IMG/VR virus record: IMGVR_UViG_3300018081_000007
Span: 1 to 40,843 of that record
Strand: one strand, 5' to 3'
Origin: a virus
DNA: 40,843 bases
Part shown: piece after piece, positions 22,205 through 31,000 of the stretch
How positions within the stretch are numbered: position 1 is the stretch's first letter
Layout of the letters: each line of letters starts with the position of its first letter
Program-made: the position numbers and the translations under genes
Notes under the pieces: generated by a model
Database searches by the model: none
Seen by the model: the letters and a program-made list of their open reading frames with translations, nothing else
Told to the model about the DNA's origin: nothing

Positions 22205-23098
22205 TCAGGCCGGGGGAGGACCGGCGGGGGCGTCGGCGGAGTCATCGGCGGGAAGGTCGGCGCGGACGGTGGGGATCTCCTCGGGGGGGACCCGGGCGGG
22301 CACGGGGGTGCCGGGCACGATGCCCTTGGAGTCGATGTCCTGGGTGGACCAGGTGCCGGAGTCGACAACGACTCCCTTGGACGCCCAGTAGAGCCGGGAG
22401 ATGTCGACCTGGTACGGGTCGAACAGCCAACGGCGGGTCGAGAAGTTCACGACCTCCCAGGCGGCTCCGTCACGGGGGTCCCAAGCATGGCTGACTGCGG
22501 GCATGTCTTCCTCCTCGGAGGGTTCGTCTTCGATCGTGCGGTTGATCCAGTAGGCGACACGGGCGCGGAAGGCGTCGCGCTTGGCCAGGGTCTCGAACCC
22601 GGTCGATATGTCGATCTTGCGACCAGGCGGGGTGGCCCACTCCAGGTGCTGGCAGGACATGGCGGCGTTGCGCGAGGAGCCGGGGGCCTCGAGCAGGGCG
22701 GCCGTGATGCGCGCCGTGGTCTCGAGGCGGTGCGCCGGCATGGCGAACATGCCGGTGTGCTCGACCTCGACCCCACCGACCGTGGAGTTGCCGGTGAGGC
22801 CGCGCCAGTTGCCGACCCCGGCATGGTTGGCCCGGCCCGCCGCGATGATGTAAGCCTTGTCGTTGCCCACACCGGCCTCGCGGGACTGGCCGACCTGGCT
22901 GAGCGGGCCCGGGACGCCCGTGCGGCCGAAGATCAGAACCTCGAGCGAGGGGATGGCGCCGACGGGAGAGCCCACGGTGTCGTGGTCGACGGCGCCGAAT
23001 GGCTCGTAGAAGACCGAGCCGCGCGTCTCCCAGCCGCCGACCAGCACGACGGGGACGCCCTTGAGCCGGATGCGGCGCGGGAGGTCGGTGTCATACAT
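22205..23098 (-). CDS. N-acetylmuramoyl-L-alanine amidase (Amidase_2 type), endolysin candidate
   Basis: 297 aa, ATG at 23098, overlapping the stop of the previous gene by eight bases. The catalytic zinc motifs are visible: VDHDTV with His39, and CQHLEWATPPGRKID with His151, Lys161 and Asp163. His114 of VEHTG may be another ligand. Amidase_2 enzymes cut the bond between muramic acid and the peptide stem. After residue about 190 is an unassigned C-terminal part that ends Pro/Ala-rich and could bind the wall. It may act as endolysin together with the holin at 11864, or as a virion-associated enzyme; the former is favoured because the neighbouring internal proteins carry other hydrolase domains. 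Confidence 0.85.
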   Translation of the reverse strand: MYDTDLPRRIRLKGVPVVLVGGWETRGSVFYEPFGAVDHDTVGSPVGAIPSLEVLIFGRTGVPGPLSQVGQSREAGVGNDKAYIIAAGRANHAGVGNWRGLTGNSTVGGVEVEHTGMFAMPAHRLETTARITAALLEAPGSSRNAAMSCQHLEWATPPGRKIDISTGFETLAKRDAFRARVAYWINRTIEDEPSEEEDMPAVSHAWDPRDGAAWEVVNFSTRRWLFDPYQVDISRLYWASKGVVVDSGTWSTQDIDSKGIVPGTPVPARVPPEEIPTVRADLPADDSADAPAGPPPA

Positions 23099-23306
23099 CG
23101 TCGCCCCCCGCCCCTGCAGCGCCTGCCTCCGCCGCTGCCACCGCGGCCGACCACTCCACCAGGTCCTGGCGCCGCCGCTCGGTCTTCACCTCGGAGTGAA
23201 AGACGTCGGCGAACATGACGAGCGTCGCCACGTCCTCGTCGGCGACCGGGTTGTCGGTGAAGTCGAGCTCGCAGCCGTCGAGCTCATCGTCAGGGATGTT
23301 GGGCAT
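23091..23306 (-). CDS. Small acidic protein, unknown function
   Basis: 71 aa. The ATG at 23306 follows AGGAGG by five bases, so it is preferred over the in-frame GTG two codons upstream. An acidic N terminus is followed by a helical part and a Gly/Ala-rich C terminus. No motif is recognised. It lies between the peptidoglycan-binding protein and the amidase. Confidence 0.6.
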   Translation of the reverse strand: MPNIPDDELDGCELDFTDNPVADEDVATLVMFADVFHSEVKTERRRQDLVEWSAAVAAAEAGAAGAGGDDV

Positions 23307-23315
23307 GGGCACCTC

Positions 23316-24749
23316 CTACCGCCTGCCGGTACCGAAGCCTCGCACACCACCCTGGCCGACGTTGGGACCGCCGCCGCCGGACATGGCCGAGATGCGCTCC
23401 TGCCGGCGGCGCTTCACCTTCTGCGCACCGGTCTCCTCGCCGGTCGCGGTGACCGAGGTGCCCTGCACGCCGCCGGTGTCGCCCGGGATCCGCACGGGGC
23501 CGGAGGGGATGTCGACGCCGGTGGACGGGTTGGGCAGGTTGCGGGGCCCCTGGCGGTCGTCGGTCTGGCCGGTAGGGGAGGGCCCGCGCGTGGGGGTCTG
23601 GATCCCGTACACCAGGTTGAAGCCCTCGCGCTCGGCGACCAGGTCGTTGGTCTCCGAGATCGTCTCGGTGAACAGGGGCTCGAGGTCGTTGAGCTCCTGG
23701 GACCCACGCCGCGCCTCCTCGATGCCGATGCCCATGTCGGCGGCCCGCTTGGCCGTGGCGAAGTCGGGATTGAAGCCGAACTGGCGGACCGTGCCGGCGA
23801 AGTTGGCGGTGTTGACCATGTTGATGAGCTCGGGGGCGGCACGCTCGGGATCGAGGAAGAAGGCGGCCAGGGCCGCGTCACCGTTCGCCCCGAAGTACTC
23901 GGCGAAGGTGTTGCGGATCTCGACGGGGGCCCGGGAGATGGCCGTGTACATGTCGTTGACGCGCGTGCCGAGCTCGACGATCGAGATGTTGTTGCCGAGG
24001 AGCGAGGCGAAGTCGTCGGGGTTGTTGTAGAAGTTCCGCGGCATCCCAGCCGCCCGCATCAGGGCGCTGGCCTGCTCCTCGTACTGGATCACCTCCTCGG
24101 GGGAGATGGCGGGGAGCCCGGCGTCGCGCCGCATGTCGATGGCCTTGAAGCGCGTCTTGAACTGGCTGGTCTCCCGCAGCTTGTTCATGATCTCGGCCTG
24201 CGACTCGCCGGCCAGGATCCGCTGCCACGCCCACTCGGTCAGGTCGCCGAGGTCGTAGCGGTCCAGCACGGTCTGGAGCTCACCGAGGGCCGAGCCGTTG
24301 CGGGACTCGACCAGCTTGGTGACGAACTCGGCAGCACGGTCGGTGGCGGCCTTGGTCTCAGCGTCCCAGATCCCGGTGGCCGAGACGCCGGCCGCCTGCT
24401 GCCACAGCTTGAGCGAGGCGGTCACCTCGGGCGACCAGAAGCCGTCGATCGGGCCCTGGTACTTGACGCCGGGCGCCCGGGCCAGCCAGCGCTGAATGTT
24501 ACGGATTTGCTCGGGGGTGGGGATCCAGCCCTGGAGGGACGAGATGGTCCGCTCGACCGTGGACTGGGTGGCCGGGTCCCACTCGCCGGTGATGTCGAGG
24601 CCGGAATACGCCTGGTAGCGGCGTACGGCCTCAGCGGTGGCGGCGTCCCAGACGCCGGGCGTGAGGGTCGCGGCGCCGAAGCCGATCTCGGCCAGCCAAA
24701 TCTGGATGTTACGGATCTGGTTGTGGGTGAGAGCGGTAGAGAGAGCCAT
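23316..24749 (-). CDS. Virion protein with two peptidoglycan-binding repeats
   Basis: 477 aa, ATG at 24749. Two PG_binding_1-type repeats fill residues about 9-68 and 80-140; they share QIRNIQ.WLA near the start and end around WD(P)AT and WDAET. The part from about 155 to 390 is helical, with AWQRILAGESQAEIMNKLRE and AGLPAISPEEVIQYEEQA. I recall this pattern from internal or tape-like virion proteins of actinobacteriophages. The C terminus is Pro/Gly/Arg-rich. It probably binds the cell wall as the virion crosses it, alongside the M15 peptidase and transglycosylase. Confidence 0.78.
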   Translation of the reverse strand: MALSTALTHNQIRNIQIWLAEIGFGAATLTPGVWDAATAEAVRRYQAYSGLDITGEWDPATQSTVERTISSLQGWIPTPEQIRNIQRWLARAPGVKYQGPIDGFWSPEVTASLKLWQQAAGVSATGIWDAETKAATDRAAEFVTKLVESRNGSALGELQTVLDRYDLGDLTEWAWQRILAGESQAEIMNKLRETSQFKTRFKAIDMRRDAGLPAISPEEVIQYEEQASALMRAAGMPRNFYNNPDDFASLLGNNISIVELGTRVNDMYTAISRAPVEIRNTFAEYFGANGDAALAAFFLDPERAAPELINMVNTANFAGTVRQFGFNPDFATAKRAADMGIGIEEARRGSQELNDLEPLFTETISETNDLVAEREGFNLVYGIQTPTRGPSPTGQTDDRQGPRNLPNPSTGVDIPSGPVRIPGDTGGVQGTSVTATGEETGAQKVKRRRQERISAMSGGGGPNVGQGGVRGFGTGRR

Positions 24750-24754
24750 TCAGA

Positions 24755-26068
24755 TCACCCGAAGTTCCCGAACTTGGCGGCGCCGAAGGACTGGGCGATG
24801 GCCCCGGCCATCTCGTTGGCGGACTGGCGGGCGTTGCGGGTCCCCTGGAACTCGGGCTGCATGCGGGCGTGGGTGGCGGCCTCGGAGATCGACATGGGCC
24901 GGACCTGGCCGCCGGCCTTGGGGTCGGGGAAGCCGATCACCCGCATCCACTTCGGGTCCGACTGGAAGTCGATCGAGTCGGGGGACACCTCGAGGACCTG
25001 GGCGATCATCTGCTGGTGGGACCGGAAGTAATCGGCGGGGACCACGCCCTCGCGGATCTGCTCGGCCAGGTGGGGGAAGCGCTCGGCGGACAGCTGGGTG
25101 ATCATGGCGGTCACGCCCTCGAGGGTCTGACGGCCGGAGAGGACGTCACGGGCCCAGTTGAACGCCGTCTCCTCGGAGAAGGGGACGAAGTAGCGGTCGG
25201 CCAGCTGGCGGATCTGGGTCATGAGGTTGCCGGCCTGGCCCTGCAGGGCGCCCGGCTGGTACTGCATCTCGGCCGCCACGGCCAGGCGGACCTGGGACTC
25301 GTTCCAGCCCAGGCGCAGGGCGTCGCGGGCCAGCTGCCAGGAGCGCGCCGTGGAGATGCTGGCCCCCATCTGGCCGGCCATGTTGGTGACGTCGAGGACC
25401 TTGGCGCCGAGGAGGCGGTTGATCTGGGCGGGGTCGGAGCGCTCCAGGGCGTCGAAGGCGCGAGCGGTGTCAGTGGTGTTCCGCCACCAGGTCGTGTTCT
25501 GGAGCTCGGCCTGCAGGCGCTCGGGCGTCCAGCCCTCCTGGGCGGCACGCAGGATGATGGGCCCGATCTCGGGGTGGTCGACGTACCAGCCGAGGTAGCC
25601 GTACATCTGCTTGGCGGCCGTGCGGAAGTCGATGTTGCCGAGGTTGGGGCCCTCGGGGCCCTCCTGGCCGGGCATGCCGGCGTAGAAACTCATGCCGCTG
25701 ATCCCCCCCTGGCCCTGGGCACGGCCGTTGATGAGCTCAGCGTGCCAGGGCTCGCCCCGGACCGGAAAGTGGATGCCGAAGCGGGCGGCGTTGGCGAGCA
25801 GCCAGCGGTGGGCGGCCGAGCCGGACCGGATGGCGCTCCCGGTGCGGGTGTCGGTGAGGTCCATGGCCATGCCGAAACCGTGCTGGGAGCGGCCCGGCGG
25901 GGCGACCGTGGCGCCGCGGCGGCCACCCTTGATCCAGGCGTTGTACATGGACGCCTGCTGGGCGTAGGAGCGGTAGCCCGAGCCGTAGCCGATGAGGCCC
26001 CCGGAGGCTGCGACCAGGCTGCCGATGGCGCTGGAGAATTGGGCCTGCAGACCCGAGTACCACGCCAC
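24755..26068 (-). CDS. Virion-associated M15 peptidase (VanY/D,D-carboxypeptidase-like)
   Basis: 437 aa. The GTG at 26068 is chosen from GAGGTG five bases upstream; a longer frame to 26287 would run into the transglycosylase gene. The first 115 residues form a peptidase M15 domain: SQHGFGMAMD (His63, Asp70) and EPWHAE (Glu106, His109) hold the zinc and catalytic residues. Substrates in this family are peptidoglycan peptide crosslinks. The remaining 320 residues are helical, with WYVDHPEIGPIILRAAQEGW and TTWWRNTTDTARAFDAL, like the helical part of internal virion proteins. It is probably packaged and ejected to cut the wall. Confidence 0.85.
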   Translation of the reverse strand: MAWYSGLQAQFSSAIGSLVAASGGLIGYGSGYRSYAQQASMYNAWIKGGRRGATVAPPGRSQHGFGMAMDLTDTRTGSAIRSGSAAHRWLLANAARFGIHFPVRGEPWHAELINGRAQGQGGISGMSFYAGMPGQEGPEGPNLGNIDFRTAAKQMYGYLGWYVDHPEIGPIILRAAQEGWTPERLQAELQNTTWWRNTTDTARAFDALERSDPAQINRLLGAKVLDVTNMAGQMGASISTARSWQLARDALRLGWNESQVRLAVAAEMQYQPGALQGQAGNLMTQIRQLADRYFVPFSEETAFNWARDVLSGRQTLEGVTAMITQLSAERFPHLAEQIREGVVPADYFRSHQQMIAQVLEVSPDSIDFQSDPKWMRVIGFPDPKAGGQVRPMSISEAATHARMQPEFQGTRNARQSANEMAGAIAQSFGAAKFGNFG

Positions 26069-26072
26069 ACGG

Positions 26073-26912
26073 TCACCTCGGGACGTTCCGGCCCGGCGGG
26101 GGGCCGATGCGCGAGCGTGGGCGGGCAGGGGCCGGCGGGGGCATGGCCGGCATGGGGACCGAGGAGGGAGCGGACGGGCCGGGGTAGCGGGGGGCGGCCG
26201 GGTTCGGCGGGGTGGCGCTGACGTCGGCAGGAAGTTGGCCCGCCCCTCCGCCAGCAGCCGCCGCGCCGGCGGAGGCGCCGCCGCCACCGTAGTGCTCCAT
26301 GGAGCCGTACTGCCCGCTGCCGCCGCCCATCATCTCCATGGCCGAGGAACCCATGCCCAGGCCACCGCCAGTGCGGGTCCCGCCCACCAGCACGGTCATC
26401 AGGGCGTCCATGGCGTTGATGACGGGCTGGGCCGGGTCGATGGGCGCCTGGCCGTACTGGGCGAGAAAGTCCATGCCGGCCAGCGACTGGCCGCCGGCAT
26501 AGGTACCGTTGGGGGCGGCACCGCCGGTGGGGACGACCTGGCCCGACGCGTTCATCTGGGCGACGGCGGCCTGAGCCTGGCCGAGGTGGTTGCGGTACTT
26601 GCCGGACGTGAACACCGTCCAGGGCCGGAAGTTCCGCCCGCCGCCCGAGATCTCGAAGGCCGCCGCCGCATTGAAGGCCGGGTCGGCGAGGCGGGTGGCG
26701 TCGCGGGTCTGACCGGTGCCGCTCTGGGCGTTGAGGCTGCGGATCTGGGCGAGGCCGATGCTGGGGCCCCAGGTGCGGTTGGTGATGGACGTGTCGCCAC
26801 GGGCCCCGGGGTTGAGCCCGGACTCGCCGACGGCCACGGCCACCATGGTGATGAGCGCCTGGCCGCGGAAGCCGGCCTGGTAGAAGTAGCGGGCAGCCTC
26901 GATCGGATCCAT
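26073..26912 (-). CDS. Lytic transglycosylase/lysozyme-like virion protein
   Basis: 279 aa, start overlapping the upstream gene's stop (TGATGG). Residues 1-110 have a lysozyme-like fold: Glu30 in VAVGESGLNP is the likely catalytic acid, followed by SIGLAQIRS and a later region with FEISGGGRNFRPW. These enzymes cut the glycan chain of peptidoglycan. The C-terminal half is Gly/Pro/Ala-rich and low in complexity. With the M15 peptidase and the binding protein it forms a wall-penetrating module of the virion. Confidence 0.78.
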   Translation of the reverse strand: MDPIEAARYFYQAGFRGQALITMVAVAVGESGLNPGARGDTSITNRTWGPSIGLAQIRSLNAQSGTGQTRDATRLADPAFNAAAAFEISGGGRNFRPWTVFTSGKYRNHLGQAQAAVAQMNASGQVVPTGGAAPNGTYAGGQSLAGMDFLAQYGQAPIDPAQPVINAMDALMTVLVGGTRTGGGLGMGSSAMEMMGGGSGQYGSMEHYGGGGASAGAAAAGGGAGQLPADVSATPPNPAAPRYPGPSAPSSVPMPAMPPPAPARPRSRIGPPPGRNVPR

Positions 26913-28018
26913 CAGCCACCACCTGGGTTGGGGAGTCGGCGCGGGTTGAAGATCAGGTCCTCGGCCGCCGTGGCCTGGCCGGAGACCTGGTTGGCGGCGT
27001 ACTCGGTGGGGGCCGCCTGGATGGCGTACTCGTACGCCTGCGCCTCGGGGGAGACCTGGGTGAAGTCGGCGGCCCCGACGTCGCCGGTGCCGTAGTTGCC
27101 GGTGCGGACGTCCTCGATGACCTGGTCGAGATCGTCGAGGTTCGGCATGCCGGCGGCATCGACGGAGACCTCGACCCCGCCGGCCGCCTGGCGCTGCAGG
27201 GAGTGGAGCAGGGAGACGAACACACGCTGCTCCTCGGTCGAGGCCCGGCGGCCCAGGATGGCGCGCGAGGTCTCGTCGAGGGTGAGGCGGAGCGCTGCGG
27301 GGTCGGACAGGTCGACGTTGCGGCCGCCGAGCACACGCGTCCCCGAGCCGTTCGGGCCCGTGACCCCTTCGGCACGGACACCGGCGCCGGCCTCGCTCGC
27401 CATGCGGATCACGTCCCAGTAGCCGATATCGGCCCCGGCGCCGTAGTAACGGGCGGCGCGCTCGAGGGCCTGGGCGTAGGCGGCGAAGGAGTCTTCCCCG
27501 TGCTCCCCCCAGGCGATGTCGGTGATGCCCCGGTCGCCGTAGAAGCCCCCGGCGAACAGGTGCTTCTGGAGCTCGAGGAGGTCCTGCTCGGGGAGGCGGT
27601 AGAAGGCCTTGAGGAGGTCGCCCAGCTTCTGGGGCGGATGGTGGGTGGAGGTGGCGGCGGACTCCTCCCGGGTGATCTCGGCCTCGACCCGGGCCCGCTC
27701 CTCATTCGTCAGCGGGCCGCGGAGCTCGTTCGCCCGGCGGCGCTCGATGCGCGACGCCATCGTGTCGGCCGAGGGGTGGGCGACCTGGGCGGCCCCGCCG
27801 ACGTTGAAGCCGGAGATGTCGCTGGCGAACGGGTCGGCGCCCTGGGCGGCACCGGACGCGATGGCGGCCGCCGTCTCCTCGTCGATGTCGCCGTTCGCGA
27901 TGAGCTCGTCGAGCATGGCGGAGATCGGATCCGTGCCCCCGGTGGGCTGGGTGGGAGCCCCCGACGGCGGCGGAGCGGAAGTCGGGGAGGTGGGGGGGTA
28001 CGGAGGAGTCTGGGCCAT
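26912..28018 (-). CDS. Internal virion protein, helical
   Basis: 368 aa. The ATG at 28018 is chosen because the longer frame to 28180 overlaps the giant gene's end. A Pro/Thr-rich N terminus is followed by a largely helical protein with repeated acidic and Ala-rich helices (for example DLLKAFYRLPEQDLLEL). No enzyme motif is seen. Its place between the giant gene and the transglycosylase suggests a structural or ejected internal protein. Confidence 0.6.
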   Translation of the reverse strand: MAQTPPYPPTSPTSAPPPSGAPTQPTGGTDPISAMLDELIANGDIDEETAAAIASGAAQGADPFASDISGFNVGGAAQVAHPSADTMASRIERRRANELRGPLTNEERARVEAEITREESAATSTHHPPQKLGDLLKAFYRLPEQDLLELQKHLFAGGFYGDRGITDIAWGEHGEDSFAAYAQALERAARYYGAGADIGYWDVIRMASEAGAGVRAEGVTGPNGSGTRVLGGRNVDLSDPAALRLTLDETSRAILGRRASTEEQRVFVSLLHSLQRQAAGGVEVSVDAAGMPNLDDLDQVIEDVRTGNYGTGDVGAADFTQVSPEAQAYEYAIQAAPTEYAANQVSGQATAAEDLIFNPRRLPNPGGG

Positions 28019-28025
28019 GTCGGTC

Positions 28026-31000
28026 CTAGGCAGCCTGGGGGCGTGGGGACAGTGTGCCGCGGGCGGTGTCGGGGTCGAGCGGATCCTGTTCCAGCTTGCG
28101 GTAGTAGAGATCGGCGAAGGCCGGGTTCTCCTCGACCAGCTTCGAGCGCATCGAATCCCACAGCATGGCGATGTCAGCATTGCCGACGGCGGTCAGGTCC
28201 TGGGATTCGCGGGTGGACAGGATGGCCAGGATGCCCTCGCGCTGGCGCAGGTAGGTGGCCAGGCCCGAGATGTCGGGCCGGTTGGCGAGGTCGGGGCTCT
28301 CGACCATGGCGTAGGCGCCCTCCATCTTGCGCTTCCAGGCCCCGCGATCGGTGACCGAGAACTCCTGGAACCAGAGGGGGTAGCGCTTGGCCAACGACAT
28401 GACCAGGGCATCCTTCAGCGTGCGGAGGTTCTCCGCCCCCGCGACCCGCATGTTGGGCAGGTTCATCTGCACGCGTGCCGCCTCGATCAGGTCCATGTAG
28501 CGCGAGTACTTCTGCCAGCCGAGGCGGACTTCGGGCTCGGTGACGATCTCCTCCAGGGAGAGGCGCTTGCGCTCGCCGGATGCGAGTTGGCGGTCGTACA
28601 TGGCGCGGGAGAACTGGGCCGCCTCCCCGCCGGCCTCGGTACCGACGATGACCCCGCCCCAGTCGGAGCCGTAGCGGGTGATGAGGTCGCCGAACTGCTC
28701 CTGGGCCTCATAGCCCTCGATGGTGGGGGGTACGCCGTTGACGGTCTGGGTGGCGGCCTGGGTGACGTAGAAGTACTCCTGGCCGAACAGCTGGATGAAC
28801 ACGTTGTCGGCGGTCTCGGCCGTGAAGTTCTCCGAGGAGCCGGGGATGAGGTCCTCGTCGGCGCCCTTGATGGTGGACGCGATCTCCTTGGCCCGGGTGA
28901 AGTCGCGGGCGCGCAGAGCGCGGTACACGTCGATGTAGGGCTGATAGGGCGACTCGAACAGCGGCGCCACGGGGGCAACCATGCCGGCGAAGATGCGCAA
29001 CGACATGAAGTTATTGGCGTCCCGCTCGACCTGGTCCATGAACGCCTGGCGCTGCACCGGGTCGGTCAGGTCCATCATCGGGCGCTGGCCGGTCTCCATC
29101 TCGGTGAGGTAGGTCTTGGCGATCTGCGCCCGGGCGTTCATGGCCGCAGCTGACTCCTCGCCCTGGGCGGTGGCCCAGGCGCGCTTGACCTGCGGGGGGA
29201 GGAACGTCTCGACGAGGCCCTCGGTCGGCCCGAACGGGATGATGAACTTCACGCTGTCCTCGAGGGTCGGGTTCCGTCGGACCATCTCCGAGGCGGCGTA
29301 CTGGGCGAAGGGGCCGAAGCCCGGCGTGCCCTGGGCGACGAGGTTGAAGCCGTCGCGGTCGAACTTCACGTTGCCCTGGGCGTCGAGGGCCGTGTCAAAC
29401 ATGGTGCCGATGAGCGCCCGGGCGAAGCCGGGGATGCGGAAGTTGAGGAACGTCTGGCCCTGGTCGTCGGTGGTGGTCCAGCCGGCGCGCTCGGGGGCGT
29501 TGAAGACGTCCATGGCCCGGGGCACGATCCACGGCTTCTCCGCAGCCAGACCGGCCCAGCGGGTGAGGACCTCCTGCCAGGCCGGGTAGAACGGCATGAG
29601 GAGGCGGGTCATGTCGGCGAAGCGAGACCGCTCGGCCATGTCGTAGAGGAGGTCACGCGTCTCGCCCAGGGCGAAGGCCCGGGCGCTGTTCTCCATGGCC
29701 TTGAGCTCGTTGGCCTGGATGAGCATGGGGCGCTGGGTGCCCAGCATGCGTCGCATCTCCGCCTGGTAGTACATGACGAAGGTGGGGGAGCGAGAGAGCT
29801 CGTCGGTGGCCATGGTGCCCATGACGCGGTAGGCGTGCTGGACGAAGGTGTTGAGGCCGCGGGCGATCGGGCCCCGGCCCATGACCTGATCGAACTCGGC
29901 GCCGTGGATGAGGGGGCGCTGCGTCTCGGGGATGAGATCGAGGATCCGGTTCCACTCCTGGGCGGAGGTGGTCTCGCCGACCCGCTGGAGCTCACGCAGG
30001 ACCTCGGGGTTCGAGCCGCCCGTGTAGGCGTGGAACTGGGAGAAGGCGCTGTCCGCCCAGGCCTTCTTGTCCCAGCGGTACGGGATGCGCGAGGCGTAGG
30101 TGCGCCCGGCCGGGGAGCGCTCCAGCCACTGGGCGACCTCGGCGGGCGTCTTGCCGGCCACGAACAGGCGCGCCATCTCGTCCTGAACGAAGTGGCGGCC
30201 CATGATCCCCTGCCACTCCTGGCGGTACAGCTGGTTGTTCTTCGACGTCCCGGCACCGATGTCCCAGCCGTAGGTGCGCCAGGAGTCGGGGTTGCGGCGC
30301 AGGCCCCGCATGATGGCGGTGCGATGGGCGTCAAAGAGCTCCTCGGTGTCACGGGAGGCCGAGACCAGGTCGCGGTAGATCTCCTCCTTGGCGCCCGGCT
30401 GGCCGTAGGGCGGGTCGATCGCCCAGGGGCCGACACGGAAGTTCTCGACCCCGGCGTTCTCCAGCTTGGACAGGTTGCGCAGGATGCGGCTGGCCACGGC
30501 CGAGGCGGCGCCGGCACCACCGCCGACGATCGCACCGCCCAGCGCCCCGGCGACCCCTTCGGACATCGCCGTCATCGGGCCCCCGGTGATCAGCCCGGCG
30601 AAGGCACGGCCGGAGCCGCCGATGCCAGCGCCGATCGTGGCCCCGGTCAGCGAGCGCCGCCACATGTTGGGCTTGCCGAACTCGCCGAGGTAGCTGTTCA
30701 GCTTCGGGTAGCTGGCACGCATGGCCGCCATGTAGTTGTGGAGGTCCTGGCGTCGGCCCAGGAAGCTGGCCATGGCCCCGAAGTTGGCCAGCTGGCGCAG
30801 CTGCTCGTCCATGAGGACGACGCGCACCGTCCAGGCCGGGCGGAGCAGGACGCTGGGCTTCCACACGTGCATGAGCGAGTCGGCGAAGATGCCGCCCCAC
30901 TCGACGGCGGTGTGGGCGGGACGGGCGCCGCGGGCGATGGCACGCTGCCAGTCCGATCCGTAGTTCGCCTTGGCGTAGCGCTCGAAGTCGCGCCGCATGC

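Noticed and set aside
23061-25031. 656-codon + strand frame opposite the PG-binding and M15 genes
   Set aside because: Composition is of an antisense shadow; the - strand carries recognised catalytic and repeat motifs.
26069-26287. Upstream extension of the M15 peptidase gene
   Set aside because: The extension overlaps the transglycosylase gene and is Pro/Arg-rich noise; the GTG at 26068 has a good ribosome binding site.
28019-28180. Upstream extension of the 368-aa internal protein
   Set aside because: It overlaps the end of the giant gene and reads as Arg/Ser/Pro-rich antisense-like noise.
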